Shown piece after piece: positions 47,330-57,364 of a stretch of 64,000 bases of DNA. A model generated the notes under the pieces. That model did no database searches. It saw only the letters and a program-made list of their open reading frames with translations, and was not told where the DNA came from. Numbering within the stretch: the stretch's first letter is position 1; each line of letters opens with the position of its first letter. The position numbers were made by a program, and so were the translations under genes. The stretch is from Legionella sp. (GTDB taxonomy: Bacteria > Pseudomonadota > Gammaproteobacteria > Legionellales > Legionellaceae): positions 62,001 through 126,000 of the forward strand of contig JACCWN010000028.1 of the NCBI GenBank assembly GCA_013697625.1, in the 5' to 3' direction.

Positions 47330-48700
47330 TTATAAGGGTATTTCATTGCCAAAACCGGGTAAATCGATTGCACCATGCTCCACTGTTTCTTGGGGCTGAT
47401 AAGGAAAAAGGCTGCCTGCTCTATTTTCTTTAATATGGTTTATGTATGTATTGGTTTCAGTGTTATCTTTAGAGGAAAAGTCTAATTTTCGTTTTCTAAC
47501 ATGGCGCTCTTGAATTAAAAAATGTTGGCCTAAGCGATTTGTTTTTAATGCTTGGATTAATTGTAAGCAATTATTTACACATTTTTGTAAAAAAATTTGA
47601 GCCACAGCAGTATTTAGCCTAAGGCAATAGAAAAAAGCAGGATTTAGTCTTAATGTAAATAATTCAGAATATCTATCTTCTGGTGTTTTAACAAAAAATG
47701 TAGGAGAAAGATATTTAAACATTTCATCCGTAAACGCCCTTGATACATTGTCACCTATGAAACTTGCCATCTGTTGATTGAATTTAGCTAAAACGGGTGG
47801 AATCAGACAAAATTGTCCTAATCGATTTGTTTCTAATTGAGCTAGTAACTCTGGAGAATCATCCAAAGATTTTCTCAAGAAGTTATAAGCTTGCATTTTA
47901 TCTTGTAAAAGATCATTAAAGAACCCTGGGGTTTTTCTAATAGCACACAAGTATGTAAATCTATCTTTTGGCGTTTTTTTAAAAAAATCAAGGGTAATGT
48001 ACTTATACAACATATCGGAGAAATTTTTTGAAACCTGCGAGCCTACTAAGATTATCAATTGTTCATTGAACAGTTGTAATTCTCTAGGTATTAAATAAAA
48101 TTGTCCCAGCCGGTTTGATTTCAATTTTTCAATATGTTCAGGGGAGTTATCAACTGATTTAATTAAAAATTGATAACATGCTTCATTTGGTTCAAAATAA
48201 CTCATAAAATCAGGATTTAACCTTAAAAGATTTAATTCTTCGTATCGTTCAGCTGTGGTTTTGTTGAAAAAATTAGGACTGAGGTGATGGTACAGGCCAC
48301 TACTAAAGTGATTTGATACAGTCACTCCAAGAAATTTTGTTAAGGTTTCATGATAGTGTTCTAGCTCTATGGGGATTATAAAATCCTGCCCCAAATGAGT
48401 TGCCCTTAATTTTACAAGAAGCTCAGGCAAATTATTTACTGAGTTTATTAACAAATGGTATGCAAAATCAGTATTATTTTGTAGAAAGTTTAAAAAATGA
48501 TGGTCTAATCCCCTTAATATATTGTACCTCTCTTGGGGAGTCATATCAAAAAAGCCAAGGCCTAAAAATCTTAGTAATTGGGGGTTCCATTTATAAGATA
48601 TTCGTCTTCCAACAAAGCACAGCAATTTTTTTTCAAATTCTATAAGTTGATTTTTATCTATTTGTGCAACCACTTGTGGCGGGGGACTAGGTTTAAACAT
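47330..48700 (-). CDS. Protein of four ~95-residue tandem repeats, unknown (effector candidate)
   Basis: 456 residues, with no signal peptide or membrane helix. Residues about 16-110, 111-205, 206-301 and 302-397 are four repeats. Each carries a segment like FVGxxVSxxFS, then L-x(4)-FF-x-KTPxDRY, and ends with NRLGQFxLIP. The first repeat is the most divergent. After the last comes a basic stretch VRKRKLDF that could be a nuclear signal, then a tail with acidic and Pro residues ending GFGNEIPL. No family is recognised. Repeat-built soluble proteins without homologues are common among Legionella secreted effectors; that function is inference. Confidence 0.78.
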   Translation of the reverse strand: MFKPSPPPQVVAQIDKNQLIEFEKKLLCFVGRRISYKWNPQLLRFLGLGFFDMTPQERYNILRGLDHHFLNFLQNNTDFAYHLLINSVNNLPELLVKLRATHLGQDFIIPIELEHYHETLTKFLGVTVSNHFSSGLYHHLSPNFFNKTTAERYEELNLLRLNPDFMSYFEPNEACYQFLIKSVDNSPEHIEKLKSNRLGQFYLIPRELQLFNEQLIILVGSQVSKNFSDMLYKYITLDFFKKTPKDRFTYLCAIRKTPGFFNDLLQDKMQAYNFLRKSLDDSPELLAQLETNRLGQFCLIPPVLAKFNQQMASFIGDNVSRAFTDEMFKYLSPTFFVKTPEDRYSELFTLRLNPAFFYCLRLNTAVAQIFLQKCVNNCLQLIQALKTNRLGQHFLIQERHVRKRKLDFSSKDNTETNTYINHIKENRAGSLFPYQPQETVEHGAIDLPGFGNEIPL

Positions 48701-48779
48701 GAAGAATTCCTATCAACAAATATACAAATTTTTTGAGAATACTACAAAAACAGTATTATTAAAATATCAACTCTAAATC

Positions 48780-49430
48780 TGTAGAATAGATCTAATCCCA
48801 GGCTGAAAGATTGAAATCATGAAAGTTAAAACCTATCTTAAATAGAAAAGTATCTCTTTTCATTTTTTAAGACTTTCAGTTTCCTGCATGTGTATAAGAG
48901 CCTCCATGGTAGCCTGTATTAGACGCAGTCGTAATACAGGGCTTCTTCCGTATATACACCTGTATTACGCTACGCTAATACAGGCTACGGTGGCTGTATA
49001 ATAGAGTCTAATCCCTGGCTGAAAGATTGAAATCATGAAAGTTTAGAACCTATCTTAAATAGAAAGTATCTCTTTAATCTTTTTTAAGACTTTCAGTTTC
49101 CTGCATGTGTATAAGAGCCTCCATGGTAGCCTGTATTAGACGAAGTCGTAATACAGGGCTTCTTGCCGTATATACACCTGTATTACGCTACGCTAATACA
49201 GGCTACGGTGGCTGTATAATAGAGTCTAATCCCTGGCTGAAAGATTGAAATCATGAAATTTAAAACCTATCTTAAATAGAAAGTATCTCTTTAATCTTTT
49301 TTAAGACTTTTCAGTTTCCTGCATGTGTATAAGAGCCTCCATGGTAGCCTGTATTAGACGAAGTCGTAATACAGGGCTTCTTCCGTATATACACCTGTAT
49401 TACGCTACGCTAATACAGGCTACGGTGGCA
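48780..49430. repeat. Three tandem ~217-bp units, each with a GTAGCCTGTATTAG palindrome
   Basis: Three direct repeats begin with TAATCCC(A/T)GGCTGAAAGATTG and share all their length with few changes. Each contains the palindromic element with perfect 14-base termini, at 48909-48988, 49126-49206 and 49344-49423, giving spacings of 217 and 218. The palindromes match the solo copy at 30970. High identity between units suggests recent tandem duplication. Confidence 0.92.
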
Positions 49431-49502
49431 TTAGGAAGAATTCTATTCAATGATTGAAGAAAAACCCTTGGCTTAACTAATAAATTGTATGAAGACAATA
49501 AT

Positions 49503-49523
49503 TTGGGCAGCAAAACTGCCCAA
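49503..49523 (-). terminator. Probable rpoD terminator
   Basis: Perfect 8-base arms (TTGGGCAG / CTGCCCAA) with a 5-base loop sit 20 bases beyond the rpoD stop. On the minus strand the stem is followed by ATTATTG, a weak T-run. Confidence 0.5.
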
Positions 49524-49542
49524 TATACACAAATACTGAAAC

Positions 49543-51420
49543 TTAATCATCATCGCCATCTAAGAAACTTCTTAATTTCTCAGAACGGGATGGATGTCTT
49601 AGTTTACGTAAGGCCTTTGCCTCTATTTGACGGATACGCTCGCGGGTAACATCAAACTGCTTGCCCACTTCTTCCAAAGTATGATCTGTGTTCATTTCTA
49701 TACCAAAACGCATGCGTAAAACTTTTGCCTCTCTGGGTGTCAATGTCTCCAAAATTTCTAAAGTAGCCTCTCTTAAGCCCTCAGAAGTCGCCATATCGAT
49801 TGGAGATTCGATGTTTGTGTCTTCTATGAATTCCCCAAGGTGTGAATCTTCATCGTCACCCACAGGGGTTTCCATGGAGATTGGTTCTTTGGCAATCTTA
49901 AGAACCTTGCGTATTTTATCTTCGCTCAACTCCATTTTTTCCGCTAATTCTTCAGGGGTGGCTTCACGACCAGTCTCTTGAAGAATCTGCCTTGATATAC
50001 GATTTAGTTTATTGATTGTTTCAATCATATGTACAGGAATACGGATGGTACGCGCTTGATCAGCAATGGATCGCGTGATTGCTTGTCTTATCCACCAGGT
50101 TGCATAGGTTGAAAACTTATAACCACGCCTATACTCAAATTTGTCCACGGCTTTCATAAGACCTATGTTACCTTCCTGGATCAAATCAAGAAATTGAAGC
50201 CCTCGGTTTGTATATTTTTTAGCAATTGAAATAACCAAACGTAAATTGGCCTCAACCATCTCTTTTTTAGCACGCCTGGCTTTGGCTTCACCAATGGACA
50301 TTTGACGGTTGATGTCTTTAATTTCACTTATAATCAAACCATATTCAACTTCGAATGAGGTTAGTTTGGTTTGAATACGGATAATTTCTTCTCTGTACTC
50401 TTCAATACGTGGCAAATCTAGTTTTTTGGCTTGTTTCCCAATGAGTGTGTCTAACCACTTAACATCAGTTTCTTGACCAGGGAAGGTATCTATAAATAAT
50501 TTACGCGGAATACGTGCTTTTTCTATACAAAGTCGCATGATACCACGTTCGAACTCTCGAATTTGATTACGCAATTGTCTAAAATGGCGTGTTAATCTAT
50601 CCACTTGTCTAGAGGTTAATTTTAATTTTAAAAAAGAGGCTGACATAATTTCAAGCAGAGCCACTGTTTTTGAGTCTGTTCGACCATGTTCTTTTAGAGC
50701 CAACATAGCCTTATTGAAGTTCTCTCGTAACTCGTCAAAATATTCTTTAGCGATTTCAGGATTTGGGCCATCTTCAACCTCAGCTATAACACCCTCACCA
50801 CCCTCATCGTCCTCTTCATCAACGATCACAGGTACCCCAGCAATGATAGTCTCATCTTGCTCTTCTTCGAGCATAGAGCCAATGCTAGCTGCAGGGGCAA
50901 TTTCCTCATCAGTATCTGCAAATCCGCTGATGATTTCATTCAGTCGGATTTCTTGGATGAGATAACGGTCATAATCATCTAAAACCAACTTGATGGTTTC
51001 TGGGTAATTAGCCAATGATTTTAGAACTTGATAAATGCCTTCTTCAATCCGTTTTGCAATACGAATCTCACCTTCCCGTGTCAATAACTCCACTGTACCC
51101 ATTTCACGCATATACATGCGAACTGGATCAGTTGTACGACCGGTTTCTTTATCAACAGAAGCAAGTACCATAGCAGCTTCTTCAATATCAGGCACTTCTT
51201 CTGTGTTTAATAAGAGGGCTTGCTCGTCCTCGCTTGGTGGTTGTTCGAAGACGCGGATATTCATTCCCTCTAACATGCCGATGATGACATCGAAATGCTC
51301 TGTATCAACAATATGAGGGAGTAAATCATTAATTTGACTGTAGGTCAGGTATCCCTGCTCTTTGCCCAAACTAATGACTTTGGTAATCTGCGAGCTTTGC
51401 TGTTCTTGGTCACTGGTCAT
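49543..51420 (-). CDS. rpoD: Primary sigma factor RpoD (sigma-70)
   Basis: 625 residues from the ATG at 51418-51420, with GAAGAAG upstream; the open frame reaches 51462 but lacks a better site. Region 1.1 ([20 protein letters not shown]), region 1.2 ([20 protein letters not shown]), the large acidic non-conserved region, region 2 ([20 protein letters not shown]) and region 4.2 ([20 protein letters not shown]) are all present. It is the last gene of the rpsU-yqeY-dnaG-rpoD macromolecular synthesis cluster. Confidence 0.98.
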   Translation of the reverse strand: MTSDQEQQSSQITKVISLGKEQGYLTYSQINDLLPHIVDTEHFDVIIGMLEGMNIRVFEQPPSEDEQALLLNTEEVPDIEEAAMVLASVDKETGRTTDPVRMYMREMGTVELLTREGEIRIAKRIEEGIYQVLKSLANYPETIKLVLDDYDRYLIQEIRLNEIISGFADTDEEIAPAASIGSMLEEEQDETIIAGVPVIVDEEDDEGGEGVIAEVEDGPNPEIAKEYFDELRENFNKAMLALKEHGRTDSKTVALLEIMSASFLKLKLTSRQVDRLTRHFRQLRNQIREFERGIMRLCIEKARIPRKLFIDTFPGQETDVKWLDTLIGKQAKKLDLPRIEEYREEIIRIQTKLTSFEVEYGLIISEIKDINRQMSIGEAKARRAKKEMVEANLRLVISIAKKYTNRGLQFLDLIQEGNIGLMKAVDKFEYRRGYKFSTYATWWIRQAITRSIADQARTIRIPVHMIETINKLNRISRQILQETGREATPEELAEKMELSEDKIRKVLKIAKEPISMETPVGDDEDSHLGEFIEDTNIESPIDMATSEGLREATLEILETLTPREAKVLRMRFGIEMNTDHTLEEVGKQFDVTRERIRQIEAKALRKLRHPSRSEKLRSFLDGDDD

Positions 51421-51503
51421 ATACACTTCTTCTAGAACAATAGGATTTTCAAAAAACCTCAATTATAAACTGGGTCACGTTAACATACCAGTAGTTCGTA
51501 TTT

Positions 51504-53246
51504 TTATTTTTCAATCTTTTCAACCGATTTCTTTTTGTGCCTGTCCTCTAAGAGATCTTGTAAGGTGAGTCGCTCTGCTTCTGTCAAGCCCTGTCGACGT
51601 GATTTATCTAATAATTTACGAATACATTGCTCATGGCTTTGCTTTTGTAAAAATAACATAATATCTATGAATTCTTTTACCAATTCTTTTTCAGGAACAA
51701 GATGATCCCAAGCTGCCAACTGATTCACATACTCAAAGTTAGCATCATGTCGCCAGACTTCCAATAAGGTGGCAGTACTGGATTGAGGGAAAATGGCTAA
51801 TGTTTGCAGTAATTGTACCAATAAATAATGTTCTTCTGCATCTAATAAATGAAGTTCAATTGAAGGCAAGCTTAAGCTATAAATTTCTGGATTTTGTAAC
51901 AATAAAGCAGTTGCAACCCGTAAAGGAGTACGAGTGATGATTTTTCTTTCTTTTATGAGGGTAGGCTTGGTATCAGAAATTAATGGGAGCAAGCTGTCTT
52001 GTTGGATACCTGTAAGTCTTGCCAGCTCATTAATCAACAAAAGTCGGTATGAACCTTCTGACATTTTTTGTAAATATGGTTTGACTACATTAATAAGCTG
52101 TGTTTTACCGGCTAAATTTTGTAAATTAATGTCCTTTATTAAGGTATCAAAGAAAAAACGATGCAAAGGCGTGGCTTTGGAAACCCTTGCTAAAAATACT
52201 TCGGTTCCTTCCAATCGGATCAAACTGTCGGGATCTTGCCCTTCAGGTAAAAAAACAAAGCCTGCATCCAAACCAGCATTCAAATGAGAAAAGCTAGACT
52301 CCAAAGCTTTCCACGCGGCTTGCCTACCGGCAGCATCACCATCAAAACAAAAAATCAAATGTTGTGTATGTTTTGCCAAAAGTTGAATATGGTAAGTGCT
52401 TGTAGCAGTTCCCAGAGTGGCCACAGCATTGGTAATACCGTATTGGGCTAGAGCAATAACATCCATATAACCCTCTACCAAAAGAATAGAAGATATGGTT
52501 TTTTGATGGGTTAGTATCTGATGTAAACCATACAATTCACGATTTTTCTGAAAAATTACAGTTTCCGGTGAATTAAGATATTTTGGCTTGTGTTCAGGGT
52601 CTAATACCCGCCCCCCAAATCCAATGATACGCCCATGACGGTCGTGAATTGGGAACATCAACCGATGTCGATAACGGTCATATACCTTGCCATCATCCGT
52701 TTGTATTAACATGCCGGTGGCAATGAGATCTTTTTGGTGCTTGGCAAAGGCTTTTTCTAAGTGATGCCATTGTGCAGGCGCAAATCCTAATTGATACAGT
52801 GTTGCGGTCTTTTCGTTAACGCCCCGTTGCTGTAGATACTCTTGTGCTAAACCACCTTGGGTTTTTAACAAATTTTGATAATAACTGCTTATGCTTTGCA
52901 ATAATTTATAAAGATCATGAGAAATTTTAGTGTTTTCAAGATTCCCTTCTCGAGGAACCGTTAATCCCAGACGAGTAGCAAGCATATCTATAGCTTCTGT
53001 GAAACCTTGATTGAGGTAATTCATGGCAAAACTTATGGCATTTCCAGAAGCCCCACAACCAAAACAATGATAAAATTGCTTTTTTGCGATGACATTAAAA
53101 GAAGGGGTTTTTTCATTGTGGAAGGGACAACAGGCAAGATAGCTTGCACCTCTCTTTTTTAGAGGCACATAACTATCAATGAATTCGACCAGATCAACTC
53201 GATGCAACAAATCATCAATGAATGGCTGTGGAATTAAGCCAGACAC
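51504..53246 (-). CDS. dnaG: DNA primase
   Basis: 580 residues, starting at GTG 53244-53246 after AGGATGAGG. It makes RNA primers for replication. The zinc ribbon is CPFHNEKTPSF with CFGCGASGNA. The RNA polymerase domain has GFGGRVLDPEHKPKYLNSPE, and the TOPRIM motifs are LLVEGYMDVIAL and FCFDGDAAGRQAA. The C-terminal DnaB-binding domain ends in a basic tail (RHKKKSVEKIEK). It lies 10 bases after yqeY. Confidence 0.98.
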   Translation of the reverse strand: MSGLIPQPFIDDLLHRVDLVEFIDSYVPLKKRGASYLACCPFHNEKTPSFNVIAKKQFYHCFGCGASGNAISFAMNYLNQGFTEAIDMLATRLGLTVPREGNLENTKISHDLYKLLQSISSYYQNLLKTQGGLAQEYLQQRGVNEKTATLYQLGFAPAQWHHLEKAFAKHQKDLIATGMLIQTDDGKVYDRYRHRLMFPIHDRHGRIIGFGGRVLDPEHKPKYLNSPETVIFQKNRELYGLHQILTHQKTISSILLVEGYMDVIALAQYGITNAVATLGTATSTYHIQLLAKHTQHLIFCFDGDAAGRQAAWKALESSFSHLNAGLDAGFVFLPEGQDPDSLIRLEGTEVFLARVSKATPLHRFFFDTLIKDINLQNLAGKTQLINVVKPYLQKMSEGSYRLLLINELARLTGIQQDSLLPLISDTKPTLIKERKIITRTPLRVATALLLQNPEIYSLSLPSIELHLLDAEEHYLLVQLLQTLAIFPQSSTATLLEVWRHDANFEYVNQLAAWDHLVPEKELVKEFIDIMLFLQKQSHEQCIRKLLDKSRRQGLTEAERLTLQDLLEDRHKKKSVEKIEK

Positions 53247-53256
53247 AGCCTCATCC

Positions 53257-53700
53257 TCAACTTAATTTAGATTTGATTAATGCACTTACCTGTGTCATAT
53301 CAGCCCTACCCTGTAGGGTTGACTTGATATGTCCCATCACTTTACCCATATCAGCCATTTTTGTTGCCCCTGTGTCTACAATTGCATCCTTGATACAGGT
53401 TTCAATTTCAGCTTGAGACAAGGGCTCTGGCAAGTACTGAGCAATCAGGTTAAGTTCATATTTTTCTTGGCTGACCAAGTCTGCTCTATTTGCTTTTTCG
53501 TATTGAAGAATGGACTCTTTGCGCTGCTTGGTCATTTTATCTAAGATAATAAGTAAACGTGATTCATCCACTTCTATGCGTTCATCTACTTCTATTTGTT
53601 TTATAGCTGCAGTAATTAAACGCAAAGTGGTGAGTAGATTTTTATCTTTAGCACGCATTGCATTTTTTATGTCTTCATTGATACGCTCTTTGATAGTCAT
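53257..53700 (-). CDS. yqeY: GatB/YqeY domain protein
   Basis: 147 residues from the ATG at 53698-53700, with AAAGGGA upstream; the frame to 53775 would add a hydrophobic leader foreign to the family. It has the helical YqeY domain: MTIKERINEDIKNAMRAKDK at the start, LTTLRLITAAIKQIEVDERI, and the late GATKMADMGKVMGHIKSTLQ. The domain is shared with the tail of GatB, but its separate role is unclear. It is inserted between rpsU and dnaG as in many gammaproteobacteria. Confidence 0.92.
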   Translation of the reverse strand: MTIKERINEDIKNAMRAKDKNLLTTLRLITAAIKQIEVDERIEVDESRLLIILDKMTKQRKESILQYEKANRADLVSQEKYELNLIAQYLPEPLSQAEIETCIKDAIVDTGATKMADMGKVMGHIKSTLQGRADMTQVSALIKSKLS

Positions 53701-54094
53701 TTTTTTCCCTTTGAAATGATTGAGATATCGAGTGGTATTGTTAGATACGATCAACAGCAGTACAAACAAAATCACTTGGTAGGTGTTTGGGTCGAGTAAA
53801 GAAGAAATAAATTACAGATGCGCGAAACCTTAACTTAATGCATTAATAGGTAGCATTTACTAACCCATAAGCAAATCAAACTTACCTTGGTATATAGCGG
53901 CTTGGCTCTTAATTAAAATGTTTCAGTCGCTGGCGGGAACCCTCATTCTATCTCTTAGTTCGACCTATCTCTTAGGTTCGACGTCCCGGGGATTGTCCGC
54001 TGGATCCAGAGGTTTAATACCAGAGCGAAATCAATAGATCCCGCGGACAACCCGGGACGTCGGAACTGGGTAAAAACCAATTACGAGCCAGCTA
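53701..54094. other. Long gap inside the rpsU cluster
   Basis: 394 bases without a gene between rpsU and yqeY, much longer than the usual spacing in this cluster. It holds the large palindrome described below, which could reduce read-through from rpsU or form a processing site. Confidence 0.5.
53979..54062. repeat. Large GC-rich inverted repeat between rpsU and yqeY
   Basis: Arms CGACGTCCCGGGGATTGTCC and GGACAACCCGGGACGTCG, with further pairing GGATC/GATCC, can form a stem of about 27 bases with a few mismatches. It shares TTGTCCGC and ATCCAG phrases with the shorter element at 54436-54519. AGTCGCTGG also stands at the left side of both, so the two look like one family of dispersed elements. 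Confidence 0.75.
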
Positions 54095-54319
54095 TTACTT
54101 ACGACGACGTTTGACTTGACGTTGTGTCACATCTCTAGAAATCTTTTTCAAATGACGTTTTATCGCAGCAGCTTGTTTACGTTTACGTTCAGCAGTTGGT
54201 TTTTCATAAAACTCACGACGACGTAATTCGGTTAAAATACCGGCTTTTTCACAAGAACGTTTGAAACGACGTAATGCATATTCTGGGTTTTCGCCTTCTT
54301 TTACACGAACTGTAGGCAT
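54095..54319 (-). CDS. rpsU: Ribosomal protein bS21
   Basis: 74 residues, strongly basic, opening [20 protein letters not shown] with SCEKAGI and the [15 protein letters not shown] stretch typical of S21. It belongs to the 30S subunit platform and aids initiation. AGAGGAT precedes the ATG. It is first in the macromolecular synthesis cluster and has its own strong promoter. Confidence 0.97.
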   Translation of the reverse strand: MPTVRVKEGENPEYALRRFKRSCEKAGILTELRRREFYEKPTAERKRKQAAAIKRHLKKISRDVTQRQVKRRRK

Positions 54320-54358
54320 TAAACATATCCTCTGATTATTGGAAACAATTAGGACGTA

Positions 54359-54387
54359 ATTCTAGTTGGTGAATAGACATACGTCAA
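54359..54387 (-). promoter_or_regulatory. Strong sigma-70 promoter of rpsU
   Basis: On the minus strand TTGACG (54387-54382) and TAGAAT (54364-54359) are separated by exactly 17 bases, and lie about 40 bases before the rpsU ATG. Confidence 0.75.
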
Positions 54388-54435
54388 GGTTAATCTTATT
54401 ATTTTATACAAAATACTAGCTAGGCCCTTTTTAAT

Positions 54436-54519
54436 TAGTCGCTGGCCGTAATTGATTTTTCCCCAGTCCAGACTTCCGCGGCTTGTCCGCGAAATCCAGG
54501 GATTTCGCACCAACGACTA
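54436..54519. repeat. 84-bp MITE-like palindromic element
   Basis: Terminal inverted repeats TAGTCGCTGG and CCAACGACTA (one mismatch in ten) enclose a perfect internal hairpin GCGAAATC-CAGG-GATTTCGC at 54489-54508. GTCCGCG/CGCGG phrases relate it to the element at 53979. It lies in the gap (54320-54671) between the rpsU promoter and the next gene; the rest of that gap is AT-rich and empty. Confidence 0.7.
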
Positions 54520-54671
54520 GAAGGCCTGTCAACAGCTTACAATCAAGTTATTCATTTTTTGTAGAAAGCTCCTGATATTATATGGTAAATGTGTGATCCT
54601 TTTTGATTTTTAAATTTCATTAAAGTATGATGATTTTAATACAAATTTTCATATTTTAAGGGATTAAATTT

Positions 54672-56147
54672 ATGTTATCTTGACTGCATTTCATACGATT
54701 TATAATTGTTACTTTCTCATTTCTACTTTGTACAGCAACCCAGGCTGGAATTCCTGTATGGACAATGACTCCTGAGGGAAATAGCAATCCCATTCAAACC
54801 GTCCCATCAAATGTTGTGGTTACTATTTCATATCGTGTTGTAAATAATTCTTCAAAACCCAAGAGGCTCATGATTAAGCCAACACCAGGTCTGACTCAAA
54901 CTGCTCCTTGCAACCTTGCACCCAAAGATCAGGTTGGCAGCAGCTGTATTTTGAACTTGTCGGTCTCAGGTAGTGCATTGCCAAGGTCTGGTATTCATGG
55001 AGGCCCTGTATTATGTCAAACAAACCCTGACGGCAGTATTAGTTTACTGCAATGTTTCAGCCCGGTCCAGCACACATTTTACACCTTACTCCGGGACCCT
55101 CTGTAACCGAAGCACTTATAAGGGTTATAGGATCTCCTTTAGTTATAGCTCGAAATGGTACAGGCAAGCTAACGATAATCAATACATCAACCCTAGTCAC
55201 CGCCACCAATGTAAGGTCCAATTTTAAAGGCACAGCCTTAGAGGGCAATGTCACTGAAACTGGGAATACTTGTGCCGTACTATTTACCTGAGGCCAGCTG
55301 TACACTTACATATACAGCTGGCAATACAACAGTGGCAGAAACAAGTTTTACAATACAAGGCACCAATACAAACGCTGTAACTGCAACCATATCAATAATA
55401 TCTATAGATGAAATCACCCTTACAGAGGTCAAACCCTCTCAAGGAACCATTGTAGGTGGGACTAGTGTACGATTAACTGGCACAGGATTTTCTGGTACGC
55501 CCACTGTTACTTTCGGTGGGGTTCAATCCCCCAATGTGACTATAGTAAACTCTACTACACTATTTGCAGTGACACCCCCTCATCCTTTAGGCTTTGTCGA
55601 CCTTACCGTGAATGCACCTGCTGGTAGTGCAACACTAGTCAATGGCTATGAATATAGAGCTTCGGTTGTAGGAGAATCCAACGGTGGAGGACAGATAGCT
55701 TGCCTTGGCGGAGGTCCACTGTCTTTTATTGTTGCAAATATGGATGCTAGTTCAGGTATTATATGGGGAGGAAGTGGTATAGTTACTGGAGCAATCAGTA
55801 CTTCGGACGGAAATCTCAATACAACCCTTATCATTGCTGCATTGGGTAATAATGGGGGAATTCCATACGCTGCACAACTGTGTGCTGACTATGAAGCGGA
55901 TTCATTAGGCCTTTCTCCTTGTACTCCGGGTCATCTCTGCTATACAGACTGGTTTTTACCGGCTATAGACCAGCTCAAGTGTATCTTTGCCAATAGTGTT
56001 GGCCAGGGTTATACAAATACGGATTACTGGAGTTCCACCGAAATTGACGCTAACCTTGCAGATGTGCAAAATCTTATCACGGGTTTTTTAGGTTCAGGTA
56101 AAAAATTAGACAATCATTATGTTCGATGTACTCGCCCATTCGCATAA
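54672..56147 (+). pseudogene. Broken secreted protein with TIG/IPT and Lcl-type (DUF1566) domains
   Basis: The reading frame is interrupted three times. ATG 54672 is followed after three codons by TGA at 54681, then a clear signal peptide continues in frame (FIIVTFSFLLCTATQA). Near 55050 a one-base loss shifts the frame (LLQCF then QPGPAHILHLTPG). Near 55278 four extra bases shift it again (NTCAVL then PEASCTLTYTAG). The parts in order are a Cys-containing beta-rich region, repeats of a bacterial surface type (LTIINTST), a TIG/IPT domain (VKPSQGTIVGGTSVRLTGTG) and a C-terminal DUF1566 domain (DWFLPAIDQL; TDYWSSTEID; HYVRCTRPFA). The last domain is the one at the end of the Legionella adhesin Lcl. 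Confidence 0.85.
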
Positions 56148-56467
56148 AATACTAAAAAGTATTGACTATGAAGCCTTAGCTACTAGTCAATCCTTCTATA
56201 TAAATCTCAGGGCAAAATCATACTTTGATCAAATTAAAAATATCAAAAGTTGCTTAAGACGCACTTCGCTTTATCATCTTCACTCCATCTTGTTTTTATG
56301 GTACGAAATAATGCAAATAATGGGATCTTTTTTTTAAAATATTTTTGTAAAGTTTTAGAAAATACAAACTGTTTACCTCTGTGCCAAAGTTAACCTACAC
56401 ATCTAAACAGAGCGCAGATCATAGATGTATTTTCAAGCAAAAAGATAAATGCAGGATTCTAAAATAT
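56148..56467. other. Intergenic region, nothing supported
   Basis: AT-rich. A 72-codon rightward frame overlapping the end of the pseudogene (56119-56337) has no start site or recognisable composition and is not called. Confidence 0.5.
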
Positions 56468-56740
56468 CTATAGATATTTATTGGCTAAAACCATTTGAAG
56501 TCCTGCTTCAGTTAGGGATAAATAATTATAGTAAGGGTCGGCTGTGGTGCGCTCAAGCCATTCATTTGCTATACAGATGTCGGTTAATTGATGCGCTTTC
56601 ACTAAATCAATAGGGCTTTTTTGTTTGTAGGTCAGAATTGCAACCGCATCGGCATCTATGCTTATAAAAACCTGTTCACGGGTTGCCCCCATGGCTTTCA
56701 TCTCATCATAAAATAAATTTAAAATATCTAACTCGGTCAT
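56468..56740 (-). CDS. Small winged-helix-like protein, unknown
   Basis: 90 residues from the ATG at 56738-56740 (GTG at 56755 is possible). No membrane helix. The segment SPIDLVKAHQLTDICIANEW, then LERTTADPYYNYLSLTEAGL, looks like a recognition helix and beta wing of a small winged-helix fold, as seen in helix-turn-helix proteins with a Leu-Thr-x-x-Gly end. The DNA-binding role is inferred. It lies beyond the glutathione peroxidase gene in the same direction. Confidence 0.6.
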   Translation of the reverse strand: MTELDILNLFYDEMKAMGATREQVFISIDADAVAILTYKQKSPIDLVKAHQLTDICIANEWLERTTADPYYNYLSLTEAGLQMVLANKYL

Positions 56741-56809
56741 ATCATTGCCTACCACTAAAGCTTACATATTTTATATCATACATTCATTGAACTCCTGGGC
56801 AATCCAAGG

Positions 56810-57364
56810 TTACTTCGCTAGGGCGTTTTCAATGGCTTTTATGACCTTTGGGGCATCCGGTGCAGTTGTTGAGTAAAAATAATCAATAAACTGTCCATTT
56901 TTATCAACCAAATATTTATGAAAATTCCATTTTGGTCCACTACCAAAGCCTAAATTTTGTTTGGCATAGAGATAAAAAGGGTGCGCATTTTTTCCAGACA
57001 CCACCTCTTTTGCCGTTATTGGAAAGGTCACACCATAGTTGACTTTACAAAATTGAGCAATGTCTTCTTCTTTGCCTGGCTCTTGACTACCAAAATCATT
57101 GGACGGCACCCCTATAATAACCAAACCTTTATCTTTGTAATTAGTATAAAGATCTTCAAGACCTTTATATTGGGGGGTAAAACCACATTTGGAGGCGACA
57201 TTTACTATGAATAAAACTTTACCCCTATATGCACTTAGTGGCAATTGATGATGACCTAACAAGGATTGAAAAGAATAGTCATAGACACTGGGTGTTGATG
57301 TATTGAGTATTTCTGCATCTAAAGTGGACATAAATAAACACCCTATAAAAAAAAGTAAATACAT
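56810..57364 (-). CDS. Glutathione peroxidase-like thiol peroxidase, exported
   Basis: 184 residues. An N-terminal hydrophobic leader (MYLLFFIGCLFMSTLDA) suggests export to the periplasm. The domain has the catalytic Cys in VNVASKCGFTPQY, Gln in SNDFGSQEPGKEED, Trp and Asn in GPKWNFHKYLVDKNG. The catalytic residue is Cys, not selenocysteine. Bacterial members mostly take electrons from thioredoxin-type donors and reduce hydroperoxides, which suits defence in a phagosome. Confidence 0.93.
   Translation of the reverse strand: MYLLFFIGCLFMSTLDAEILNTSTPSVYDYSFQSLLGHHQLPLSAYRGKVLFIVNVASKCGFTPQYKGLEDLYTNYKDKGLVIIGVPSNDFGSQEPGKEEDIAQFCKVNYGVTFPITAKEVVSGKNAHPFYLYAKQNLGFGSGPKWNFHKYLVDKNGQFIDYFYSTTAPDAPKVIKAIENALAK

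Larger units (their letters stand above)
48701..49542. other. Long intergenic region before rpoD end, filled by repeat array
   Basis: No gene is seen. 48701-48779 is the leader of the leftward repeat protein. 48780-49430 is the array described separately, and the remainder holds the probable rpoD terminator. Confidence 0.6.

Noticed and set aside
48780-49430. CRISPR array
   Set aside because: Only three units of 217 bases with no spacer variation; the repeats are palindromic dispersed elements.
56119-56337. 72-codon frame after the pseudogene
   Set aside because: Starts inside the DUF1566 codons in another frame and has no ribosome site.
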